Origin: Scytonema tolypothrichoides VB-61278
GTDB taxonomy: Bacteria > Cyanobacteriota > Cyanobacteriia > Cyanobacteriales > Nostocaceae
DNA: 64,000 bases
NCBI RefSeq assembly: GCF_000828085.3
Contig: NZ_JXCA02000016.1
Location: 836,948-900,947 of the forward strand
Direction: 5' to 3'
Shown: positions 37,926 to 46,952 of the stretch, in pieces
Numbering within the stretch: the first letter of the stretch is position 1
Layout of the letters: each line of letters begins with the position of its first letter
The notes under the pieces: generated by a model
Told to the model about the DNA's origin: nothing
Database searches by the model: none
What the model saw: only the letters and a program-made list of their open reading frames with translations
Program-made: the position numbers and the translations under genes

Positions 37926-38936
37926 TCAACAGTTCACTTGCTTGAGTATGATACGATTGCGTCCCTGTGCTTTTGCTTGGTAAAGCGCCTTATCTGCTGC
38001 CAGAACCAAAGTTGTTGAAGAAGATTCAAAATTGGGGAACGTGGTGGCTACCCCTAAGCTTAAAGTGAGGTAATGGCTAACCTCAGATTCAGAATGATCC
38101 ATTTGTAATTCCCTGACTCCAGCTTGTATACTAGCTGCAACGTGAACTGCACCAGCAGCATGGGTGTTAGGCATGATCACAGCGAATTCTTCACCACCAT
38201 AACGCGCTACTAAATCCTCATTTCTTTGAGCTAAACGGTTCAAGACAGCAGCAACCTTTTGCAAACAGGCATCTCCAGCAGGGTGACCATATCTATCGTT
38301 ATAAAGTTTAAAATAGTCGATATCGCATAAAATCAGTGATAAAGGCAGTTGCTCCTGTGCTAAGTTCAACCATTTGGTATTTAAATAGTGGTCAAAGCGC
38401 CGACGATTAGCCACTCCAGTTAACCCATCTATATTGACAAGTTCCTGCAAAGCATGGGTAGCAGCCTCAAATTGTTTGTAGAGTTGTGCTTGTTGCAGCA
38501 ATCTTCGCACACGCTGACGCAAAACAGCCCAGTGAATAGGCTTGGTGACATAGTCGCTTGCTCCTGCTTCAAAAGCGCGATCCACTGACTCAGGATCGTC
38601 CAAGCCAGTAATCATTAATATGGGAGTACTATTCCAAAGTACTGAAATTGCACTGGTGTTCAATGAAGATTCCGTCACTGGATTAGCAAGTGTTGAGTTA
38701 CCAAAATTACTGGATATTTTGCTCAGTTGCTTACAGCATGTAAAGCCGTCCATAATTGGCATGACAGCATCTAGCAAAACTAAATCAGGTTTGACAGATG
38801 CGTATACATCTAGACACTGTTTCCCATCACTCACCTCGACGACTCGATAGCCTTCTTTTTCCATAGCTTCACGCAACAGCATTCGCATCGATTTGTCGTC
38901 ATCAGCCACCAGAATCACAGGAGTTTCTTTGGTCAT
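37926..38936 (-). CDS. Response regulator with GGDEF diguanylate cyclase domain
   Basis: A receiver domain (ILVADDDKSMR, phosphoacceptor Asp in LVLLDAVMP, Lys in DYVTKPI) is joined to a GGDEF domain. The active-site motif RYGGEEF is intact and an RNED I-site lies exactly five residues before it, so product inhibition by cyclic di-GMP is expected. It makes cyclic di-GMP from GTP in response to phosphorylation. An unusual Ser/Asn-rich insert (KISSNFGNSTLANPVTESSL) lies within the receiver after the CCKQL helix. I start at the ATG at 38936 (MTKETPVILVADDD); the frame is open to 39005. Confidence 0.92.
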   Translation of the reverse strand: MTKETPVILVADDDKSMRMLLREAMEKEGYRVVEVSDGKQCLDVYASVKPDLVLLDAVMPIMDGFTCCKQLSKISSNFGNSTLANPVTESSLNTSAISVLWNSTPILMITGLDDPESVDRAFEAGASDYVTKPIHWAVLRQRVRRLLQQAQLYKQFEAATHALQELVNIDGLTGVANRRRFDHYLNTKWLNLAQEQLPLSLILCDIDYFKLYNDRYGHPAGDACLQKVAAVLNRLAQRNEDLVARYGGEEFAVIMPNTHAAGAVHVAASIQAGVRELQMDHSESEVSHYLTLSLGVATTFPNFESSSTTLVLAADKALYQAKAQGRNRIILKQVNC

Positions 38937-39005
38937 GAAGAATGGGCTTATGCCTGACATGAGTTGCATTCCATAAGAGCCAAAAATACTAAACAACATA
39001 TACAT

Positions 39006-39621
39006 CAGGGCGTGAAATCATTAGGCAATTATCTAACACCGTGACTTGTATAAGTAAGTCAACATTGAAAAACATAAAATAGAGTCTTTGCGATTACACT
39101 AGTCCTAAAGGAATAGGTTACTTTGAAGTTGAAGACGTGCCATAGGAATGCCCGGAGGTATCATGAGTCATTTCGTACGCTTCGCCGATTTGAAATTGAG
39201 TTTTTAAAAATGGAAGGAAAATTTGGATTTTTAAGTTGGCGAAGATGGCAATCGCCCTATGCCCCAAAATACCAGATGCATCTTGCCCCTAGTTACATCA
39301 GGGAGAGAATTTCCCCAAAAGTTAACCCGTCAAAGAAGGACAGAACCGCCTTGGTGTTTGCCACGAGCGCTTGTCCCTTATAATAAAATATTGTTTAGGT
39401 AATCATATATTTTGTACACCTCAAACTCTGAACAAATCTAGATTTTTGCAATTGTTCTAACTCTCTTGAAAAAGAGCGAACTGGAAGTCATTTGTTACAA
39501 CTTTGGACAAGCATAGCCTATATAAAAGATTTCACTAATCATTTAGAATTGTTATATAGGATACTATTTTCCGGAATTTATACCCATCATTTATCTTAGA
39601 CTTGATTTGAGTCACTTACTT
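39006..39621. other. Intergenic region, no supported gene
   Basis: Over 600 bases between the diguanylate cyclase and crr7. A plus-strand 86-codon frame (39123-39383) and its complement look non-coding; a dispersed GC-rich word (AATGCCCGGAGGTAT) lies inside. An AT-rich promoter-like stretch precedes crr7. Nothing else is seen. Confidence 0.4.
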
Positions 39622-39882
39622 ATGCCAGATTCATTAATGTATCAGCAAGATTACTTTGTCGTTTTAGAAACAAATCAACCAGAACAGTTTCTTTCTGCTT
39701 TAGAGTTATTAGAAAAGCTCAAGGGAATTTTACACAAACTCAAATTTGAGGATTTGCCACCCGATTTACGATCTTTTGAGTCACAAGAAGCACAAGCAAA
39801 ATATCTCATCGATACGAGTTGCGAGTTAGATGTCGGTGCTGGGGAGTATTTACAGTGGTATGCAGTTCGTTTAGAAAAATAA
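39622..39882 (+). CDS. CRR7-type protein (chlororespiratory reduction 7)
   Basis: This 86-residue protein starts MPDSLMYQQDYFVVLET and ends CELDVGAGEYLQWYAVRLEK. That matches, from memory, the CRR7 family conserved between cyanobacteria and plant chloroplasts, where it is needed for NDH-1 complex assembly. It is soluble and small, with no cofactor motif. The frame is open from a TTG at 39607; the ATG at 39622 is the better start. No other NDH genes are nearby. Confidence 0.75.
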   Translation: MPDSLMYQQDYFVVLETNQPEQFLSALELLEKLKGILHKLKFEDLPPDLRSFESQEAQAKYLIDTSCELDVGAGEYLQWYAVRLEK

Positions 39883-39940
39883 ATATGATTCATTAGCTCT
39901 GAGTGATTACCAAACAACTCAGAACTAATGTGAATAACAA

Positions 39941-40489
39941 CTAATTTTTAATAGCAATCAGGGTCAAATCAATTTTTTCTGATTCTGGCTGTGTGACTTT
40001 TACCTCTACTCCTGGACCAAAAAAACTGGTCATTTTTTCCTGCTTTTGTTGCCAAACTTCGATTGGTACCGCTGGCGAATCAAATTTCAAAATCAAAGCA
40101 TAAGCTCCATTAATTTCTGTTTCTTGTAACTCTGTGACAGATGGTATATCATCATCTGTAGATCCAAGACCCAGAAATGAGAGCGCTTGGTATAAATGCA
40201 CGTCTTGACCGTAACGATATCGAGTAATGTCTTGGCGAATTTGATTTTGAGTAGGAGTTGCTTGCTCCTTTCTAAGTGTCAACACTTGTGGCGTCGTCGG
40301 TTGACTCAAGGGCACAGGCTTAAGCTCATTAGCTTTGAGTGCTAATCCTCCTAGTAGAAGAGGGATTCCGTAAAAAAATCCAATAAGATTGAGTGTGGCA
40401 TTGTCAGCAGCGTAGGCAGCAAAACCAATGATAGTCAAAACACCGCCGATGCTTGTACCTAGCGTTCCCAAGGAAATTTGACCTAACAT
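39941..40489 (-). CDS. DUF2854 membrane protein
   Basis: This 182-residue protein starts with two membrane helices (LGTSIGGVLTIIGFAAYAA and LNLIGFFYGIPLLLGGLAL), then a soluble domain (ITRYRYGQDVHLYQALSFLG and AYALILKFDSP). It matches the DUF2854 family, found in cyanobacteria and plastids and of unknown function. It is probably a thylakoid or plasma-membrane protein with a cytoplasmic tail. It converges with the CRR7-type gene (58-base gap). Confidence 0.8.
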   Translation of the reverse strand: MLGQISLGTLGTSIGGVLTIIGFAAYAADNATLNLIGFFYGIPLLLGGLALKANELKPVPLSQPTTPQVLTLRKEQATPTQNQIRQDITRYRYGQDVHLYQALSFLGLGSTDDDIPSVTELQETEINGAYALILKFDSPAVPIEVWQQKQEKMTSFFGPGVEVKVTQPESEKIDLTLIAIKN

Positions 40490-40930
40490 GATTTTAGTTC
40501 GTTATGTATTTTTAGTAGCTTAGTCTTTCTATCATCGGTGATAACGAACAAGTTAGGAAGAGCAGCAGTCCATTATCGTAGATTTCAGTAGAACACAGGT
40601 GAGATGTTATCACTAAAGGTTCGCAAAAAACTGTAAAAAATGGTACAATAACTACAATTTGCATAGTTATACCTGTCTAGCTTGTTGATCTGGAGTGCGG
40701 TTTTCAAAGCCCACTTCCAATGACATAGCAACGACAGCTTGGGCTGTAGCGAAGTTAAAAATTGAACTGTTTTTCAAAGTCCAAGATGAAAAGGCTTTGG
40801 CTTCGTCGAAGCTGAAACAACAGATACTTTTTGTGTCACCTGAAACAGTGACAGTGCTGTTTGTACCTTTTCGAGCGTTATGCCCAATTGTTATGATGTA
40901 AACCTATCAGTTGAAGACAGGAAAATAGCA

Positions 40931-41110
40931 ATGGATTCACAAATTATAAAAGAACGAGTGCTTAAAGTTCAAAGTCAACGAGACTATTTACTGAGTTTGT
41001 TGGAACAGCCAAACTTGGGAACTTTAAGAGTTGACGTGAATCAAGCTCTAGAAGAAATGGATGAGTTGATTGATGAATATAGACGCACCTTTCCACAAAC
41101 AGAAATTTAG
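40931..41110 (+). CDS. Small conserved hypothetical protein
   Basis: This 59-residue helical protein starts MDSQIIKERVLKVQSQRDYL, then SLLEQPNLGTLRVDVNQALE and EMDELIDEYRRTFPQTEI. It is all-helical and acidic. An AGGAAAA ribosome-binding site lies before the ATG at 40931. The frame is open upstream to 40880 without a good start. I recall similar short proteins in filamentous cyanobacteria. Function unknown. The 440-base gap upstream (40490-40930) shows no other gene. Confidence 0.65.
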   Translation: MDSQIIKERVLKVQSQRDYLLSLLEQPNLGTLRVDVNQALEEMDELIDEYRRTFPQTEI

Positions 41111-41259
41111 TTAAGTCACAAAGGATACAAATTACAAAAAAAGCGTCGTCAAACTCTAATTGACAGTTTGACCGACGCTGTTCAAAATCTCCATATTCTC
41201 CAGTTCCCAGATACCCAATTTTATATTTCCCAGGTTTCTTTGCTGTATCATTTATCCAG

Positions 41260-41667
41260 CTACCAATCATTGGATGAACTTTGTCCTAATTTTCTAACTA
41301 GAGCAATAAGTTCTGTTGTTGGGGTTTCTTTTTTGCAAAAAGCATCCAAGCTAGCCAATTCCCTTGTTTCCTGACATTTGTTGTCTTCCACTGAGGAGTA
41401 AGCAATGATTTGGGTATTTGGAGCAATAGCTTTTATATGACCAGAAGCACGCCAACCATCCATAACTGGCATATGTAAATCTAGTACTATCACATCAGGG
41501 TGATAGCGTTTAACCATTTCTACAGCTTCTTGACCATTGCTGGCTAAACCAACAACTTGAAGATTTTCCTGACCAGAAAAGGCTAACTTTAGGGTTAAAC
41601 GAGTTAGTTCGTGATCGTCAACCACTAGAACACGTAATGTAGAAGGCTCACAGGACAACATTAACAT
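41260..41667 (-). CDS. Single-domain response regulator
   Basis: This 135-residue CheY-like receiver has no output domain. The acidic pocket is in VLVVDDHELTR, the phosphoacceptor Asp in VIVLDLHMPVMDGW, Thr/Ser in IIAYSSVED and Lys in DAFCKKETPTTELI. It probably relays a phosphoryl group to an unlinked kinase or target. The text (LTLKLAFSGQENLQVVGLA) is like the receiver of NarL-type regulators whose helix-turn-helix has been lost or never existed. The start is M1 or M3; both are close together. Confidence 0.88.
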   Translation of the reverse strand: MLMLSCEPSTLRVLVVDDHELTRLTLKLAFSGQENLQVVGLASNGQEAVEMVKRYHPDVIVLDLHMPVMDGWRASGHIKAIAPNTQIIAYSSVEDNKCQETRELASLDAFCKKETPTTELIALVRKLGQSSSNDW

Positions 41668-41982
41668 CCACGTTTTCGTAAAGACGACTTATGATAACCT
41701 CTACAGTTTATGAGAATAGTTGGTTACACTTACTCTATCTAATGGTTGAATAACTTCATATTTCCTCATAGCAAAACATCGAATAATTAAGAAATACAAA
41801 ACTTTTTCAAACAATTTAGAATAAGTTATACCAATTTGAAAAAAGAATGCGACACTGTCTGCGTTGAGTCGCAAAAAATTAAGGAACGCATATCGATGCA
41901 CACCTCAACGATGGTTAGCAGATAACCAAATAGACAAATTGATGGGGTTGTAGAGTTTAGAATCAGCCCAGAATAGGCATGG

Positions 41983-42141
41983 GTGATACCAAACTGGGCA
42001 GTATTTCGCTTTAACAAACAACTCAACTTGCCCGAAGGGGGATTTCAATTGTACACAGAAATCCAACAAGCGCTTGAGTGGGACTTGAGAACTTTCAAAG
42101 AATTAAAAGTCCCTGAAAACCTATGTGGAAAAGGCAAGTAA
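41983..42141 (+). other. Unrecognised short open frame, possibly a remnant
   Basis: A 52-codon frame (GTG start) reads VFRFNKQLNLPEGGFQLYTE, then IQQALEWDLRTFKELKVPEN. It has more protein-like composition than its surroundings, but no ribosome-binding site and no family I know. It lies in the 586-base gap between the response regulator and psb28, which otherwise looks empty. Confidence 0.2.
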
Positions 42142-42253
42142 GCCAAAAGCGGTAAAAGTGTCTAAAACGCAGTTACGATAAGCGTATACACTCAACAATG
42201 GTCTTCTTTTTCTAGCTTTATACAGTCCGAGTTTGTGTTTGACTCATGACAGT

Positions 42254-42592
42254 TCAAGATTTCCCGCTGAATTCCAGACCGTTTTCTTCAGCATACCTCT
42301 CCATAAAGCGCATAAAGCGATCCCACTCATCTTTGGACCTCATCAGATAAGTGGCTTCTAATACTTCTGGTTTACCGTTGATGAATTTACCCTTGACTTC
42401 GCGAGTGACGATTTCTCCTTCTTCATCAATCATGTACATCCCAGTGATTTCTTCAGTACTCTTACTATCCAAAGCTTGGGGATTTTGGAAGATAAACGTT
42501 GCTGTTGAACTGTCACCAGTCTTTGATCGCGTCAGGCGCACCTGTGGAATGACTTCTTCGTTCTTACCTCTGGAAAACTGAATTTGAGCCAT
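42254..42592 (-). CDS. psb28: Photosystem II assembly protein Psb28
   Basis: This 112-residue protein has the full Psb28 pattern: [20 protein letters not shown], then [29 protein letters not shown] and [20 protein letters not shown]. Psb28 binds the cytoplasmic side of photosystem II assembly intermediates (with CP47) and is absent from the mature complex. It is soluble, as expected, and of normal length. Its presence confirms a cyanobacterial origin. Confidence 0.97.
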   Translation of the reverse strand: MAQIQFSRGKNEEVIPQVRLTRSKTGDSSTATFIFQNPQALDSKSTEEITGMYMIDEEGEIVTREVKGKFINGKPEVLEATYLMRSKDEWDRFMRFMERYAEENGLEFSGKS

Positions 42593-42696
42593 GATGAGTG
42601 AATTTAAAGTTTTATTATCGTTAGTTTAATATTCTCTCATCATTTCGTACATAGAAGTCTAACGGCTGCTGAGATTTTATTTTTCCGTATAAACCC

Positions 42697-43149
42697 TTAT
42701 ACTATCTCTCGCTCTAGTAACAAAGTCACCGGACCATCATTCTCTATCGAGACTTGCATCATTGCCCCAAACTCACCTGTTTCTACCCGTAAACCGCTTT
42801 CACGCAATTTATCAACAAAGCGATTATACAAATCTTGGGCTACTTTGGGAGTCGCTGAACGGTCAAAGGAGGGACGGCGACCTTTGCGACAATCACCATA
42901 AAGCGTAAACTGGCTGATGACTAGTAACTCGCCGCCGATCTCTTGTACAGATTTTTCCCAACGTGATTCTTGTTGTTGATCACCAAACACTCGCAGTTCT
43001 AAACATTTACGCACCATCCAATCAAGTTCAGCATCGGTGTCTGTATCGGCAATGCCCACAAGCAAGTTTAACCCTCGACCAATTTTACCAACAATTTCAC
43101 CGTTGACGGTCACTTGAGATGATTTAACTCGTTGGATAATAACGCGCAT
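42697..43149 (-). CDS. dtd: D-aminoacyl-tRNA deacylase
   Basis: This 150-residue DTD removes D-amino acids (classically D-Tyr) mischarged on tRNA. The signature motifs [17 protein letters not shown] (with the SQxTL active loop) and [10 protein letters not shown] (the Gly-cisPro pair) are both intact. The start is the ATG at 43149 ([13 protein letters not shown]). The frame is open to 43263, but the extension is the translated GC-rich repeat cluster upstream. Confidence 0.96.
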   Translation of the reverse strand: MRVIIQRVKSSQVTVNGEIVGKIGRGLNLLVGIADTDTDAELDWMVRKCLELRVFGDQQQESRWEKSVQEIGGELLVISQFTLYGDCRKGRRPSFDRSATPKVAQDLYNRFVDKLRESGLRVETGEFGAMMQVSIENDGPVTLLLEREIV

Positions 43150-43179
43150 ATGTATTTTAGATTTTGAAGTTCTCAAAGA

Positions 43180-43545
43180 AGAATCCAGGAGGAGGCAGCG
43201 CCGTGGGCGGGTTTCCCGACTTGGGGAGCCACTGCGTTGCGGGGGTTCCCCCCGTTGTAGCAAGTGGCGTGCGACTGCCGTTCAGAAGCCAGAATAGGGA
43301 ACGCTTAACTCTCAACAGGGAACAAAACAATTCAAAGTATGCCTGCGGCACGCTGCGCTATCAAAATTCAAAGTATGCCCTATGCCTGCGGCACGGCTTG
43401 AGGCCGAACGGGCACGCTGCGCTATCAAAAAAAGAATTCTTAATTTTGCGAAAAGTTTGCGCGTCCGGTGAGACAGCGCTGCAGGAGGGTTTCCCGACCT
43501 AGGCGACTGCGAACCCGAAGGGGTTTCCCGGCGCAAAACTTTTCA
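43180..43545. repeat. Cluster of GC-rich dispersed palindromic repeats
   Basis: A mosaic of intergenic repeats: GGGTTTCCCGACTTGGGGAG, the TTGCGGGGGTTCCCCCC hairpin (second copy of 13441-13493), and twice the word TATGCCTGCGGCACG with CACGCTGCGCTATC. GGTTTCCCGAC recurs near 43488. These frames stay open on both strands (hence spurious ORFs), but no protein is recognisable. It is a hot spot of repeat insertion between dtd and mgtE. Confidence 0.75.
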
Positions 43546-43601
43546 AGACGAATTTTGAATTGATAATTTTGAATTTGAGCGCAGCGAGTGCTGAGTTCTT
43601 C

Positions 43602-45011
43602 TTACATTTTTAAAATAACTCGTGCCAAGTTAAAGTAAATCAACACACCCAAGACATCCACGGCTGTGGTGATAAAGGGTGCTGACATCAATGCTGGATC
43701 TAAACGGAGTAGGCGGAACAAAAACGGTAGTGCGGAACCGGAGACAGAGGCTAAAATAGAAATAGCTACAAGACTACTTCCGACTGCGATCGCCACTTCC
43801 AAATTCTTTTCCAAAAGGAAAGCCCAGAGGGTGGCGATCGTTCCCAGTATTCCTCCCAGCAACGCACCTGCAAGTGCTTCCCGTCCAACAACTTGCAATG
43901 GTCCTAAAGCACGAATTTCATCCGTGTTCATCCCGCGAATCACCACTGTGGAAGACTGCGCCCCAACATTACCACCAGTACCAGTTAGCAACGGGATAAA
44001 CGCTGCCAGCGTCACCACTTTGGACAAAATATCTTCTTGTGACTTAATAATAGTTCCTGTAACAGTGTTGGTTACAAGTAAGACTAACAACCAGACAACT
44101 CGCTTGCGAGCCACTGAAATTATACTCGATTGAAAGTAGCTGTCGCCTCCCGATTGTACCCCACCACCCAAGGTGTAGATATCTTCAGTTGTTTCTTCTT
44201 GTAAGATATCTATGATATCATCAACGGTGATAATACCAACAAGACGCTGTTCTCGATCCACCACCGGCACAGCAAGAAAGTCATATCGTTGTATCATCCT
44301 CGCAACTTCTTCTTGGTCTGTATCCGTATACACAAACACAGCGTCTTGAGTCATAACGTTGCCAATCTTTTGCTCAGGTTGAGAAGTGACCAACTCCCGT
44401 AGAGACAAAATCCCGGTCAAACGCCTTGCTGCATTCGTAATGTACAAATAATAAATCATCTCGGTCGCATGAGCAAAGCCGCGAATCCGCTCCAAAGCTT
44501 GAGTCACTGTAAAATCTTCTTTGAGCGAGATTAACTCTGGAGTCATGATCCGTCCAGCCGTTCCAGCTTCATAACCCAACAGTAGAGATGTCGCTTGGCG
44601 TTCGTTTGGGCTGAGTTGTTCTAGCAATCGATTAACGATTGTTGCTGGTAATTCGTCAAATAACCGAGCTCGGTCATCTGGCGACATTTTATCAACAATA
44701 TCAAGAACTTCCTGGCTTTTCAATTCCTCGATGAGTCGTTCTTGGACGCTGTAGTCCAGATATTCATAAACTTCGATTGCTTCTTGTTTAGAAAGCAAGC
44801 GAAATGCCAAAGCATGCATTGCTTCTGGTAAACCTTCAATCGCCTCTGCGATATCTGGTGCCTGTACAGGTACCAAAATAGCTTTTGCTCCCTGTAAATC
44901 CCCCGCTTCCAGCAGCATTTGCAATTGAATTCTAACTATGTCTCGCAATTCCCTGCGCGTTACGTCTTGGAGGGTAGATGTTACACCGTTTGGAGTTTGC
45001 ATAAGATACAA
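43602..45011 (-). CDS. mgtE: Magnesium transporter MgtE
   Basis: This 469-residue channel/transporter has the standard MgtE order: an N-terminal cytoplasmic superhelical domain (LSPNERQATSLLLGYEAGTAGRIM), two CBS domains (about 140-260, with PVVDREQRLVGIITVDDIID), a connecting helix and five membrane helices (AAFIPLLTGTGGNVGAQSST motif). The magnesium-sensing acidic residues are in the N/CBS region. It imports magnesium across the plasma membrane. The start could be M1 or M4 (MQTPNGV). No M-box riboswitch is seen upstream. Confidence 0.95.
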   Translation of the reverse strand: MYLMQTPNGVTSTLQDVTRRELRDIVRIQLQMLLEAGDLQGAKAILVPVQAPDIAEAIEGLPEAMHALAFRLLSKQEAIEVYEYLDYSVQERLIEELKSQEVLDIVDKMSPDDRARLFDELPATIVNRLLEQLSPNERQATSLLLGYEAGTAGRIMTPELISLKEDFTVTQALERIRGFAHATEMIYYLYITNAARRLTGILSLRELVTSQPEQKIGNVMTQDAVFVYTDTDQEEVARMIQRYDFLAVPVVDREQRLVGIITVDDIIDILQEETTEDIYTLGGGVQSGGDSYFQSSIISVARKRVVWLLVLLVTNTVTGTIIKSQEDILSKVVTLAAFIPLLTGTGGNVGAQSSTVVIRGMNTDEIRALGPLQVVGREALAGALLGGILGTIATLWAFLLEKNLEVAIAVGSSLVAISILASVSGSALPFLFRLLRLDPALMSAPFITTAVDVLGVLIYFNLARVILKM

Positions 45012-45567
45012 CCAGGGTAATGCGAGATAGTATATTGTACCTGATTTCTACGTGACAATAGGTTTTGTATAAATCTCCAAAAAGAGGGATTGAAAATTGG
45101 GAATTTCATGAAAGAGTTTTTTTTCAGAAATTTTCCAAAGAAATGAACAAATCAAGCGTTCAATCTGTTATTTTTATAATCAAGTGCATCTTTGTTTGCT
45201 TTCTAGCTAGAGATAGAAGCCCTATTTCAATTCTGTGGATTACTCTTCTTGTTAAGAAGTTTTCAAAAATGCTTGACACATTTAAGAAGAATGTATTTAC
45301 GAAGTGCCACAGTTTAACACTGTTGCTCAAAATATTGTAGATGATTGTAAACTGCCAAAAAAATTTTTAACATTGACTGAAAAAGTAAACTTACGTAATA
45401 GTTCTCGAGTATAAAAAATTATTGACTCACTTAGTAGCTTAGCGCCAAAGAGCAATTTTTGCAACCAATAGGTCTGTATATATTGTTAACTTAAATTCTA
45501 TCCCTCCTACACTTTACTTCGTTAGATTTTTTGTTCAACCTTTGAAACTGTGGAGAAGAAATCTCTC
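45012..45567. other. Intergenic region upstream of the PAS-CRP regulator
   Basis: A 555-base gap between divergent mgtE and the regulator. It is AT-rich with no supported ORF. The 91-codon plus frame at 45065 has no ribosome-binding site and looks random. Confidence 0.4.
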
Positions 45568-46746
45568 GTGAATATAGACAAATTAGAGATAGACAAATTT
45601 ACCAAACGCGTGCAAGGAATGCATCGGCGTTTAACAGATTTATACGTAAATCTAAGTACATTTCCTGTTATACCAGATGTATTACCGCAAGCTCTTGTCG
45701 AACTTGGTAGCGCCTCAGAAATAGTACATGTAGCCACAGAGGAACTTCATCAGCAGAATGAAGAACTCTTGCGAACACGAAACTTGTTAGAAAGAGAACG
45801 CCAACGCTATCTGGATTTATTCAATTTTGCACCAGACGCCTATTTAGTAACAGACACCTTAGGCATAATTCAAGAAATTAACCATACTGCGGCGACACTA
45901 CTGAACTTCTCACAGCAGTCTATGCAGGGCAAACCAATTGTTAACTTAGTAGCGTTTGGTGAGCGTCAAATCTTTCGCAGCTATCTAAGCCAACTATGGG
46001 AATCCAATAAAGTCAAAGAGTTAATCGTACATATTCAAAAACGCAATGGCGAGTTATTTGACGCCGCCATAACAGTGGGAGTTATCCGCACTTCTTCACA
46101 TGAGCCAATCGGACTTCGCTGGCTAGTGCGTGACATCACCGAACGCAAGCAAGTAGAATTAACACTGTTAAAAAATGACTCCGACTTAACTCAAAACCGC
46201 CTTTGGCACAAATGTCGCAAAGGAGACTTTATCCCTCTCAAACCAGGCATAATTTGGTATGTATGTCAAGGTAGTGTCAAGCTTAGTACACTGTGTGAAA
46301 CGGGAGAGGAACTTATCGTTGGCTTGGCAGGAGTTGGAATGGTTTTTGGTTCAAATCTAACTGTGCTACAGGCTTACCAAGCAACCGCTCTATCGGATGT
46401 AGAATTAGTGTCAATTGACTATGCAGAAATTGCAACTTCACCGACGTTGAGTCACACGCTGTTACCAAAAATTAATCAACGGTTACGGCAAACGGAATCT
46501 TTTTTGCTCATTGCAAGTAGACGACGGGTACAAGACCGCTTTCAGCAATTGTTACTGCTTTTAAAACAGGAAATTGGTCAAAGCGTGCCACAAGGAACTC
46601 GCTTGAGTATTCGCCTCACTCATGAAGAACTTGCCAGCGCTTGCTGCACAACCAGGGTAACAATTACACGACTCATGGGTAAGTTACAACAACAACGCAA
46701 AATTGGTTTTGACTCCAGACACCACATGATTTTGAAAGATATATAG
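45568..46746 (+). CDS. PAS-CRP/FNR fusion transcription regulator
   Basis: An N-terminal coiled-coil region (EELHQQNEELLRTRNLLERE) leads into a PAS domain (about 90-205: YLDLFNFAPDAYLVTDTLG, FDAAITVGVIRTSSHEPIGL, LVRDITERK). Then comes a shortened CRP-like cyclic-nucleotide-type beta region (KPGIIWYVCQGSVKLSTL) and a C-terminal CRP-type helix-turn-helix (RLTHEELASACCTTRVTITR, LMGKLQ). A PAS sensor replacing upstream allosteric input is unusual for CRP proteins. I choose the GTG at 45568, with GGAGAAG nine bases before it. The frame is open from a GTG at 45550. Confidence 0.85.
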   Translation: MNIDKLEIDKFTKRVQGMHRRLTDLYVNLSTFPVIPDVLPQALVELGSASEIVHVATEELHQQNEELLRTRNLLERERQRYLDLFNFAPDAYLVTDTLGIIQEINHTAATLLNFSQQSMQGKPIVNLVAFGERQIFRSYLSQLWESNKVKELIVHIQKRNGELFDAAITVGVIRTSSHEPIGLRWLVRDITERKQVELTLLKNDSDLTQNRLWHKCRKGDFIPLKPGIIWYVCQGSVKLSTLCETGEELIVGLAGVGMVFGSNLTVLQAYQATALSDVELVSIDYAEIATSPTLSHTLLPKINQRLRQTESFLLIASRRRVQDRFQQLLLLLKQEIGQSVPQGTRLSIRLTHEELASACCTTRVTITRLMGKLQQQRKIGFDSRHHMILKDI

Positions 46747-46754
46747 GAATCAGA

Positions 46755-46880
46755 AGAGGGAACAGGGAACAGGGAACAGGGAACAGGGAACAGGGAACAG
46801 GGAACAGTGAACAGGGAAAAGTGAACAGTGAACAATTATCAAGCAATTGATGATTGATAACTGATAACTGATAACTGGTT
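46755..46880. repeat. Tandem heptamers (GGAACAG)7 and relatives
   Basis: Seven perfect GGAACAG units (46758-46806) are followed by GTGAACA variants and ATAACTG units. This is the longest perfect array of the family in the window and lies directly after the regulator stop. Confidence 0.9.
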
Positions 46881-46952
46881 AACATAAACTGTACCAAGCT
46901 TCGCAAAAATCAAATAGGAAGCCTATATAGTTTTAAAGCAAAGGTGAAAAAG

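Noticed and set aside
39123-39383. 86-codon plus frame and its complement
   Set aside because: Composition is Arg/Ser-rich like random frames and it contains repeat words; neither strand is recognisable.
40695-40901. 68-codon plus frame
   Set aside because: No ribosome-binding site; it overlaps the leader of the next small gene and shows no known motif.
43164-43536. Long open frames on both strands between dtd and mgtE
   Set aside because: The region is a mosaic of GC-rich palindromic repeats, which lack stop codons; the predicted proteins are repeat translation.
46757-46806. CRISPR array
   Set aside because: The array is perfect seven-base tandem units without spacers; no cas gene is present.
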